This document shows, piece by piece, positions 27,757 through 34,066 of a stretch of DNA of 34,066 nt. Source of the stretch: a virus; IMG/VR virus record IMGVR_UViG_3300046007_002545, positions 1 through 34,066 of that record; one strand, 5' to 3'. The position numbers and the translations under genes were made by a program. Within the stretch, counting starts at the first letter, position 1, and every line of letters starts with the position of its first letter. A model generated the notes under the pieces. That model ran no database searches, was not told where the DNA came from, and worked only from the letters and a program-made list of their open reading frames with translations.

Positions 27757-29045
27757 GTTGGGGTCACCAAACCCGTGCCGCTGATCTTAGCGAACGCGTT
27801 CGGGTAGCGGTTGGCGGTGAATGCCGCGTAGCCGTAGACGATGATCTGAACGTCGAGTTCAGAACCCTTCGGCTGCTCAAAGCGCAGCATCATCGGCTCG
27901 CCGTTGCCGTCTTCCCACAGGTGCAATTCCTGCATGTTGCAAACCACGATCGTGTCTTCGTTCGTGCCTGCACCAGCGTTGGTTGCAACGGTGGCGTCGG
28001 TGATGACTGGCAAGCCAGCGATCGCGTAGCCGCTGTTGCCGTACTGCACTGAACCCTGACCGAGCGCGACTGGGTTCATCGCGTACGGCTGCGGAACAGC
28101 AAGCGGTCGGTTGGTCGAGTCGAGCGCGGCGAGAATCCACGCGAGACGGCGTGGGTGCATCACGATCGCGTTCGGGCCAGCGAAGAAAGTGGTCTGCACC
28201 TTCTGCACTGCGTCGAGCAACTTCGGGTACAACTCGGCGACCGTTGGCGACGCGTCGGTGTAGGTCACCGACTGGCCAGCAGACGAGATAAGTTCGGCGA
28301 CGACGGCCGTGTTGAGCGACGTGTGGTAGGCCGACACGAGATCGTTCATCACGATCGAGTCGACACCAGTGCCACGCTCAAGAGCCTGGCGCGAGACGTT
28401 CTGCTGACCAGCGTACGTGTTGACGTTGATCGTGAGAAGCGTGTCGTCCATGTTGGTCTCGGACACTGCAGCACCTTCGGTCTGCTGTGCGACGCTTGAA
28501 CCAGTCGTGACCTTCGAGATGTTCAAGGTCAAACCAGCCGACGGAAGTTGGTGCTTGCGCGCGGCATCCGACGTTGGGCGGCCTGCACGTGCGAACGGTG
28601 CAGCGAGATCGGTCAGGTACTGCGGCACGACGAGACCAGCGAAGTTTGCGCTGGTGACGTCACGACGCTCGACGCGCTCTTCCTGCATGTGGCGTGCGAG
28701 ACGCTCACGTGCAACGAAATCGCCGTTGAACTGAGCGTTGAACGCGTCAGCGATGAACGAGTTACGAGACTCGGCGCTGTAGGTGCGTGGTTCGCTCCTG
28801 ACGGTGACGACGTCGGCTGGCTTGGCGGCGCGGGTCTCTGCTGCTGCAGCGGCGCGTGCCTCAAGTTCGGCGTGACGCTTGATCTGCTCATCGAGATCGC
28901 GCACTTCGTCGAGTGCGGAAGCGATGAGAGCATCCTCGTCCTTGGTGATGTCGCGGCTCTCAGAGACTGCGACCTGGGTGATCTGTTCTGCGCGTGCAAG
29001 CGCTGCGTCGCGCTTCTCGCTCAGGATATCGGTGTACTTCTCCAC
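27750..29045 (-). CDS. major capsid protein, HK97 fold
   Basis: A 431-residue capsid protein. The GTG at 29045 is the likely start because GAGGAG lies about 8 nt before it; an ATG 13 codons upstream has no good site. Residues about 1-100 are a charged helical scaffold (delta) domain (RDAALARAEQITQV; LDEQIKRHAELEARAAAA). The HK97 core follows: RDVTSANFAGLVVPQYL, then INVNTYAGQQNVSRQALERG (E-loop to spine), VMHPRRLAWIL and a C-terminal domain with VYGYAAFTANRYPNAF. The scaffold domain is expected to be cut off by the protease encoded just upstream. Confidence 0.93.
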   Translation of the reverse strand: MEKYTDILSEKRDAALARAEQITQVAVSESRDITKDEDALIASALDEVRDLDEQIKRHAELEARAAAAAETRAAKPADVVTVRSEPRTYSAESRNSFIADAFNAQFNGDFVARERLARHMQEERVERRDVTSANFAGLVVPQYLTDLAAPFARAGRPTSDAARKHQLPSAGLTLNISKVTTGSSVAQQTEGAAVSETNMDDTLLTINVNTYAGQQNVSRQALERGTGVDSIVMNDLVSAYHTSLNTAVVAELISSAGQSVTYTDASPTVAELYPKLLDAVQKVQTTFFAGPNAIVMHPRRLAWILAALDSTNRPLAVPQPYAMNPVALGQGSVQYGNSGYAIAGLPVITDATVATNAGAGTNEDTIVVCNMQELHLWEDGNGEPMMLRFEQPKGSELDVQIIVYGYAAFTANRYPNAFAKISGTGLVTPTF

Positions 29046-29128
29046 GATTTTATTCTCCTCGTGTGTCGTTGTGTGTATGTCCACGAGTGAATCCTGACCA
29101 GTGCCACTAAGTGGCGGCTGCGGTTCGG

Positions 29129-30379
29129 CTAGCGTTGTTTGGCTATTTGAATCTGACGCTTACGCGCAGCCAAATAACCAGACGCTTCAACAGTAGCAGT
29201 TTGCTTGCTACGTACGCTTACAACAGTGTCCTCGTAGGCTGGGTACGTCACCACGCTCACATCGAACAGTTGCACTTCTTTCAGTTCGCGCACACTGCGG
29301 TCGCTGTTCCACGAGTCCTTGATCGTGCGGAACGCGAACGACATCTGCGACAAATCGCCACGACGCAACGCCGACAACACACGCTGTGCGTCTGGGTTCA
29401 TCGGGTCAAGCGAAGCCTCGACACGCAAACCGCGCTCGTCTTCTTCCAACATCAACGTGCCAGACTTGGTGCGCGCCAGCGGCACACCTTCATGGTCGAT
29501 CAACAGTCGAACGTCAGCGCCATCGTTCAACGTCTTGGTGAAAGCACCAGAACGCACGTACTCGACGAACGGCATCGGCTCACTTGGCGAATCGAACAGC
29601 GCAGCATAGCCGTGCAACACGTTGCTGTCGCCCTCGGCGCGCAGTTCAAGCGTGGTGTACGCGACTGATCTGCGCTCGTCGATTTGATCGCTTACCCAGT
29701 GCACGGTCTTGGTTTCCATACTGCCACCATCGTACACGTCGCGACGCATAGCGACGTTTCCATTCTCTTCTTCCATCTCTTCACCTTCGACTTCTTCATC
29801 GACAGATTCTTCGGCCATGTAAATCACGAAGTCTTCAGGGGTGAACACTGGTACGTTCAACTCGCCCACCGCGGTCAAGTTCTCAGGCTGGTTATCGATG
29901 AACGCGTCAACCGTGTAGCCCTCGGACATCAGTTGCGTGATCGCGTCGGCCTTATACGCGGCGACACTGTCGACGTCGATCTCGCCGCTGTTCATGATCA
30001 GACGCTCGTAGTTGACGCCAGCGCTCTGCAACTGTTCCACGGTCTTATCACGGTCGATCGGTCGACGACCCGTAAGAATGAACACAGGGTATTCGGCTGC
30101 GTTCACGGCGTCGATCACTTCTTGCATCGGTTCAGTGCCATCACGCAGCAACGTGTCATCGATGTCGACCACGATGATCTCGTTCTCTGCACGTGCCTCG
30201 CGGCTATTCACTTCGCCCAACGGATCGATGCCTTCAGCGATAGACACGGCCACCATCTGATCGATCGCGTCTTGTTTAGTGCTGTGACAGCCGAGCGTGT
30301 CATATGAGCCGTCGCTGTTCTTTTTTACTGTTGCCCAACCTGAGCAACCAGCCTGCGAGTCACTGATTCCGTAAGGCAC
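29129..30379 (-). CDS. capsid maturation protease fused to a HAD phosphatase-like domain
   Basis: A 416-residue protein, about twice the normal size of an HK97-type protease. Residues 1-55 are a small N-terminal module (GCSGWATVKKNSDGSYDTLGCH) seen in other actinophage proteases. Residues 66-185 are HAD-like: motif I DIDDT (72-76), motif II LTGRR (T103), a Lys in AYKAD (K144) and the acidic motif FIDNQPEN (D162). A Glu-rich linker (193-207) leads to the protease (225-416): HGYAALFDSP, DHEG with H296, and DLSQMSFAF with S347. Prohead proteases trim scaffold domains. The HAD part could act on a 5'/3' end, nucleotide or phosphoprotein and may be packed in the head. Portal-side gene 88 aa lies 3 nt before. 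Confidence 0.87.
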   Translation of the reverse strand: MPYGISDSQAGCSGWATVKKNSDGSYDTLGCHSTKQDAIDQMVAVSIAEGIDPLGEVNSREARAENEIIVVDIDDTLLRDGTEPMQEVIDAVNAAEYPVFILTGRRPIDRDKTVEQLQSAGVNYERLIMNSGEIDVDSVAAYKADAITQLMSEGYTVDAFIDNQPENLTAVGELNVPVFTPEDFVIYMAEESVDEEVEGEEMEEENGNVAMRRDVYDGGSMETKTVHWVSDQIDERRSVAYTTLELRAEGDSNVLHGYAALFDSPSEPMPFVEYVRSGAFTKTLNDGADVRLLIDHEGVPLARTKSGTLMLEEDERGLRVEASLDPMNPDAQRVLSALRRGDLSQMSFAFRTIKDSWNSDRSVRELKEVQLFDVSVVTYPAYEDTVVSVRSKQTATVEASGYLAARKRQIQIAKQR

Positions 30380-30382
30380 GTG

Positions 30383-30649
30383 TTAGTCCGTATCTGGTGT
30401 CATGATGCGAAGATCGGCCGTACCAACCATCGCCGTAACGATGCCGTACATCTTTTGTTTGAGAGGCAGGAAGAACTCGTGTGGTTCGCTGTGTTTCTCC
30501 AGCGGCATCCCATTCGACGTCGTCACAGTGCCATCACCGACGTAGATCGTCGCACTGTTCACGATCTGCAGATAGATGTAACGGTTCTGGTCATCAGAAT
30601 CGACGATCAAGGTAGGCGTAGTTCCTACCGTCACCTGGGTCGATTTCAT
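30383..30649 (-). CDS. small beta-rich head protein
   Basis: An 88-residue protein, probably a beta sandwich: STQVTVGTTPTLIVDSDDQNR, then IYLQIVNSATIYVGDGTV and TSNGMPLE. I recall similar short proteins with a V-x-V-G-T-x-P-T-x-I-V and D-D-Q-N-R motif near the head genes of other phages, probably decoration or fibre-like. It lies between portal and protease and overlaps the portal stop by 4 nt. Confidence 0.62.
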   Translation of the reverse strand: MKSTQVTVGTTPTLIVDSDDQNRYIYLQIVNSATIYVGDGTVTTSNGMPLEKHSEPHEFFLPLKQKMYGIVTAMVGTADLRIMTPDTD

Positions 30650-31836
30650 TGTGGCATCCCTTCAGTTCCGAGTGTCGGCAAGTCGCCGCCCTCGACACCA
30701 GCGAGCGGCGCGCCAGCGATACCCATCACGAACTGGTCGCCACCGTCATACGGCTCGCGATCGTCGTCTGCGCGCGCTTCATTCGGTGTCAACGTGCCAC
30801 TCATGATCTGAATCTGCTGTGCACGCACGCGCGTGATCAAGTCGGCGCGCATAAACTCGTCAGCGTTGAACCGTACATACTGCGTAATCGGCAGCATCTC
30901 GCTGAGCGCGTCTTCGATTCGTCGCATCCACGGCAAAAGCGTGTAGCGCACGAAGTTCGTGCCCATCGACTCGATGTTCTGATAGGTCTGCGAGTCGCCA
31001 CCTGTACCGCTGATCATGTGCAACGGCACACGGTAGACACGCGCGATGTCACGAATCACAGACTCACGATGCTCAAGCATTTGCATGTCTGCAGCGCTCG
31101 TCGTGATCGGCCGCCACTTCAAACCGTTAGACAACACAGCAGGGCGGCGACGCTTGTAATGCGAATCTTCCCAAGTCTCGCGCATGATCTGTGCCTGCTC
31201 GTTCGTTAGCGGCTTATCAGTCTCCAACACGCTGCTCGGTGTAGCGCCATCACCGAAGAACTGAGCCAAGAACCTATCCATCGCGACCTGCATGCCGACC
31301 GTGTTGCGCATAGCGTCAAGCGGCGAGATACCGCGATAATGGCCAGCAAGTTGCATCCAGTGGATGACACGGATATCTGAGTGTTCGTAGCGCACTTTCT
31401 CGATCATATAGTAGGGCAAGCCGCTGTCGACATCGGTGTAGCCCTTGACGCGCTCTGGGTGAATCACTCGCATCTCACTGGGCAGTTCACCAGCGCGACG
31501 CGGCGCGTAGATGTAGACACAGCCGTGAATCGCCAACGTGATCGTCAACTGGTGCAGAAAGTCGAACATCGACTGGTGCATGTTCGGTTTGATCAGCACG
31601 CTCGGCGTCGGCAGCGACTGTTGGCGGCCGTTCTTGTCGCGCTTCAGTTCCAACTTCATCGACGCCACCGAGTCAGCGATCAACGACACACACGCCAAGA
31701 CAGCAGACGACGCGAACGCGTTCACCTCGTTGATCACTTCACCAGACCAGTTCTGGTAGAGCGGCCTCGCCGTTATCTGATACGGGTCGATATTAGTTGG
31801 CAGCGCTCGCTGCTCATGCTTACGGAACACGCCCAT
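30646..31836 (-). CDS. portal protein, HK97 family
   Basis: A 396-residue portal protein (typical 380-420). The N-terminal wing domain includes VNAFASSAVLACVSLIADSVASM (read in part as residues 37-58), the clip and stem follow (YEHSDIRVIHW, RGISPLDAMRNTV), and a C-terminal part with LMPNEAR-like TPNEARADD. It forms the dodecamer through which DNA enters. The start overlaps the stop of the small membrane protein gene (ATGA-type). Confidence 0.9.
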   Translation of the reverse strand: MGVFRKHEQRALPTNIDPYQITARPLYQNWSGEVINEVNAFASSAVLACVSLIADSVASMKLELKRDKNGRQQSLPTPSVLIKPNMHQSMFDFLHQLTITLAIHGCVYIYAPRRAGELPSEMRVIHPERVKGYTDVDSGLPYYMIEKVRYEHSDIRVIHWMQLAGHYRGISPLDAMRNTVGMQVAMDRFLAQFFGDGATPSSVLETDKPLTNEQAQIMRETWEDSHYKRRRPAVLSNGLKWRPITTSAADMQMLEHRESVIRDIARVYRVPLHMISGTGGDSQTYQNIESMGTNFVRYTLLPWMRRIEDALSEMLPITQYVRFNADEFMRADLITRVRAQQIQIMSGTLTPNEARADDDREPYDGGDQFVMGIAGAPLAGVEGGDLPTLGTEGMPQ

Positions 31837-31970
31837 CAGCGAGTCTCACCGAATGCTATCATCGCACCACCAGCCACAACACACGCCAACGCAGGCGACC
31901 ACTGAGCGACACCAGCGACAACCAGGACAGCGCCCACTGCTTCGACCAACAAAATCAAATAGTCGCGCAC
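31836..31970 (-). CDS. tiny two-helix membrane protein
   Basis: A 44-residue protein from a GTG at 31970 with AAGGACTGAA before it, so its ribosome site lies in the end of the large terminase gene. Two hydrophobic helices (LILLVEAVGAVLVVAGVA and PALACVVAGGAMIAF) are divided by QWS. It ends in GETR and its TGA overlaps the portal ATG. Such mini membrane proteins between terminase and portal genes are known in actinophages; function unknown. Confidence 0.68.
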   Translation of the reverse strand: MRDYLILLVEAVGAVLVVAGVAQWSPALACVVAGGAMIAFGETR

Positions 31971-31971
31971 T

Positions 31972-33447
31972 TCAGTCCTTCCATATGTCTACCACGCTCG
32001 GTGCTGGGTCTGCTCTCATCACCATAGTAGCACGATCTAGGGCTATGACTAGAGCAATAGCAGCGTCGATCTTTCTCTTCGACTTACCCTTCGACAGACG
32101 CCAACCATCATCAGTCATGCGCTGCGCAGCAGACAGAACTTGATCGATAAACATCGGCGACCCGTCGTGCACAACACGGCCGTTCACGATCATCTCGTAA
32201 GCGTTACCGCAGGCAGGTATCATGCGTGTGCGGTTCTGCGGATACTCAACCATCGGCAACCCGTCATCGGCCAGATGTTCGGCGCTGCGCTGAAAGTATG
32301 CAGGGTCGTAGGCGAATTCACGTATATCGTACTTACCGTGCAGGTCACGCAGGTAGTTCTCCACTTCGGCAACATCCAGACCGACATCTTGTGGATACCA
32401 AATCTTCGCACGAGTCACCACCACACCATCTTGCGGTTGTGCACACACCACAGCGATCGAGTCATGCTTCAACGCCATGTCGATACCCACGTACATCGGT
32501 AGCGTCGGGTCTAACTGACGATCGCTGCGCGCAGTCTCCCACGCACCAGCAGGCAGCCACGACTCCTGCGCACGCACGAACTGATTCAAACGGTAACGAC
32601 GAAATGCCGACTCGCTCGTCTGCTTCCTGGCGAGCGCCATGTCTTCGATATCGAGCAAACCAAGCGCGATATTCGGGTTCGCCGCTATCCACTGATCACG
32701 ATCATCGAGCGTGCAGTCGGTTACGGCTTCCCACCACCAAAACCCGAAATACTTGCCCTCATCCTCACCACCGACCACACGCTTGCCATATTGATACATG
32801 CGACCGCACAGCGACTCAAGATCGTAGCCAGCAGTCGTAATCGCCACGATCAACGGGTCGCGACGCGCACCAGACCCCAACGTCAAAGCATCCCACAGAT
32901 CATCATTCTTCTGCACGTGCAACTCATCGAACACAACCGTCGACGGGTTCAGTCCTTGTTGCAACTGCGCATCGCTCGACAGCACACGAAACACCGACCC
33001 AGTCGACGGTACAGCGATCGAATCGCGATAAATCTTGCAGATACCGCTCAACGCAGGCGACTGCATCACCTGGCGGCGCGCTTCCTCAAACACGATACGC
33101 GCCTGTTGACGATCACCAGCGGCCGCGTACACTTCCGCGCCCATACCGCCCTCGATCAACCCATGCAACGCGATCACCGAACCAAGCAGCGACTTGCCAT
33201 TCTTACGGCCAAGACCAACAACCGCACGACGGTAACGACGACGACCATCCTCATCACGCTCATAGAGAGCACGCAACAGATCGATCTGCCACTGCGTCGG
33301 CTCTAACGACTCACCAGCACGCATGCCCTTATCCACATGCATGAACGTACGCGCAAAATCAACCACAGCATCACCATCCGTAGGTGCGTTATTGCACCAC
33401 GAAGTCGCCCAGGTCGGCCTACTGTTGATGCCGCTTACGATACTCAT
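31972..33447 (-). CDS. terminase large subunit
   Basis: A 491-residue terminase with complete ATPase and nuclease centres. Walker A is GLGRKNGKS (78-86), Walker B with catalytic Glu is VVFDELH (171-177), and coupling motif ITTAGYD lies at 203-209. The nuclease has acidic residues D323 (GIDMALKHDS), D381 (AYDPAYF) and D461 (KIDAAIAL). It pumps DNA into the prohead and cuts it. It overlaps the small terminase gene by 29 nt. The protein is of the HK97/phage_terminase_large_1 type. Confidence 0.95.
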   Translation of the reverse strand: MSIVSGINSRPTWATSWCNNAPTDGDAVVDFARTFMHVDKGMRAGESLEPTQWQIDLLRALYERDEDGRRRYRRAVVGLGRKNGKSLLGSVIALHGLIEGGMGAEVYAAAGDRQQARIVFEEARRQVMQSPALSGICKIYRDSIAVPSTGSVFRVLSSDAQLQQGLNPSTVVFDELHVQKNDDLWDALTLGSGARRDPLIVAITTAGYDLESLCGRMYQYGKRVVGGEDEGKYFGFWWWEAVTDCTLDDRDQWIAANPNIALGLLDIEDMALARKQTSESAFRRYRLNQFVRAQESWLPAGAWETARSDRQLDPTLPMYVGIDMALKHDSIAVVCAQPQDGVVVTRAKIWYPQDVGLDVAEVENYLRDLHGKYDIREFAYDPAYFQRSAEHLADDGLPMVEYPQNRTRMIPACGNAYEMIVNGRVVHDGSPMFIDQVLSAAQRMTDDGWRLSKGKSKRKIDAAIALVIALDRATMVMRADPAPSVVDIWKD

Positions 33448-33931
33448 CTAACTCGTTCGCCACTCTGATCTCAAACAAACCCAACCGTGCACGCTCGCTA
33501 ACTGGGAAACCAAGCAACTGCAACCAACCAGTGATCTGCGCGTCAGCAGTCTCGATCTGCTTGACCGCAGGGTGCGTCACCGTCTGCCCATTCGCAGTCG
33601 TGTACCAGCGACGTTCAACGTCATCGCCTAGCCACTGCTGTAGACGGTTCACCAGTTGCAACTTTTCCACCAGCATGCACATCATCACCGTGTCATGTTG
33701 CTCACTCAAATGACGACGGCCAGCAGTCCACAACTGCGACCAGACAGCAGTGCCATATTCATCACACCACTCAGGTGCAGCAGGAATATCATCTAAGTTG
33801 ACCACCACGACCGCCGTTTCAGGGGTCGGCGCGTCTGGCAGTTTCTTATGGCCAGGGTTGCCACGTGCACGGTGCTGTTCGATCGGCAGCGGCTTAGCGC
33901 CTCGACCGACACCAGTCTTTGGCCTAGGCAT
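33419..33931 (-). CDS. terminase small subunit, P27-like
   Basis: A 170-residue protein starting MPRPKTGVGRGAKPLP. The ATG at 33931 is preferred over a TTG two codons upstream; GGTGG stands about 8 nt before it. The basic Pro-rich start, then a helical core with WSQLWTAGRRHLSEQHDTVMM and LVNRLQQWL, and the C-terminal LLGFPVSERARLGL match the P27-type small terminase, which binds the packaging site and loads the large subunit. The gene is the first of the genome, next to tandem repeats at 33961-33989 that might be its DNA target. Confidence 0.85.
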   Translation of the reverse strand: MPRPKTGVGRGAKPLPIEQHRARGNPGHKKLPDAPTPETAVVVVNLDDIPAAPEWCDEYGTAVWSQLWTAGRRHLSEQHDTVMMCMLVEKLQLVNRLQQWLGDDVERRWYTTANGQTVTHPAVKQIETADAQITGWLQLLGFPVSERARLGLFEIRVANELDEYRKRHQQ

Positions 33932-34066
33932 AAGCAACCACCGATCGGCTACGGGTCGACGCCGACGAACGGCCGACGACGGCCGACGAAACCGCGGCCA
34001 CGCCCGATCTAGGCGGTAGGGCGCTTCTCAGGATATATCTGAGGAATGGCTCAGGGCTCTCTCCCT
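33932..34066. other. right genome end, candidate packaging region
   Basis: No gene is seen in these 135 nt. They hold three copies of GCCGACGA, an inverted pair CTCAG/CTGAG (34027-34031, 34039-34043), the nonamer GGCTCAGGG (34048-34056) that recurs near the left end, and CTCTCT, the complement of the first six bases of the window. This density of short symmetric elements beside the small terminase gene suggests a cos or pac site. No promoter with the phage -35/-10 pattern is seen. Confidence 0.5.
33961..33989. repeat. three direct repeats (GCCGACGA) near the small terminase gene
   Basis: GCCGACGA starts at 33961, 33972 and 33982, that is every 10-11 bp, so copies fall on one face of the helix. 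Such iterated sites beside a small terminase gene are typical for terminase binding; here this is inference. Confidence 0.55.

Noticed and set aside
29046-29084. Upstream ATG for the major capsid protein
   Set aside because: It would make the good GAGGAG ribosome site coding and adds a His/Thr-rich start; the GTG at 29045 fits better.
1-34066. Search for DatZ (HD-domain dATPase), DNA polymerase, integrase, repressor and tRNA genes
   Set aside because: No HD motif with proper spacing, no polymerase A/B/C motifs, no integrase Arg/Tyr or serine-recombinase pattern, and no cloverleaf that I could recognise by eye. A profile search of the small unknown proteins would be decisive.

Overview
This 34 kb window looks like a complete or nearly complete genome of a tailed dsDNA phage with a long flexible (siphovirus-type) tail and an HK97-like head. 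Every gene I can support lies on the minus strand, so the genome reads from the right end to the left. The host is most likely an actinomycete (Actinomycetota): the phage carries a WhiB-type iron-sulfur regulator, promoters with TTGAc/TAAGAT boxes, and structural and lysis proteins of the actinophage type. No integrase, excisionase, partition system or recognisable repressor is present, so I infer a lytic lifestyle. I see no tRNA gene, CRISPR array or insertion sequence.

Layout in reading order (right to left). Right end, about 34.07-33.93 kb: a non-coding end with short repeats, a candidate packaging site. 33.9-27.5 kb: small and large terminase, a tiny membrane protein, portal, a small beta-rich protein, a HAD-domain/capsid-protease fusion, the major capsid protein followed by two hairpins, and a small charged protein. 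27.5-17.95 kb: head-tail connector, tail terminator, two tandem tail-tube paralogues, tail assembly chaperones joined by a -1 frameshift, tape measure, a baseplate-hub-like protein and a tip/fibre cluster with two glycine-rich adhesin-like proteins. 17.96-14.2 kb: a secreted PA14-like surface protein, two holin-like proteins, an M15 peptidase endolysin, a membrane-anchored coiled coil and a metallophosphoesterase. 14.2-11.1 kb: a block of small unknown genes divided by repeated hairpin-plus-promoter cassettes. 11.1-8.56 kb: a nucleotide-metabolism operon. 8.4-2.66 kb: replication, recombination and regulation (Cas4/RecB-like nuclease, putative OB-fold protein, WhiB-HTH, resolvase-like nuclease, PrimPol-helicase). 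2.6-0.05 kb: small early genes, a secreted transglycosylase-like protein and an HNH endonuclease next to the genome end.

The most exciting point is the operon at 8.56-11.08 kb. Its first gene belongs to the adenylosuccinate synthetase superfamily but reads QFGSEAKGH where PurA has QWGDEGKGK, with Ser exactly at position 13 instead of the catalytic Asp. That is the mark of PurZ, the enzyme that starts synthesis of 2-aminoadenine (base Z) from dGMP. It is coupled by 4-nt overlaps to a MazG-like protein (candidate MazZ, which would supply dGMP) and followed by a fused deoxyribosyltransferase-like/dUTPase protein. Replication appears to rest on a PrimPol-helicase, as in the Z-genome cyanophage S-2L, and no family A or B polymerase is present. 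DatZ, the dATPase of that system, is not visible. I therefore propose that this phage replaces some or all adenine with 2-aminoadenine. The genes are read from sequence; the DNA chemistry is inference.

Other unusual points are a HAD phosphatase-like domain inside the capsid maturation protease, four promoters with identical 18-nt spacing each placed behind a hairpin or related sequence, three perfect 10-bp tandem repeats beside a 12-bp inverted repeat, and a signal-peptide-bearing PA14/Thr-stalk protein that resembles a host cell-surface protein.
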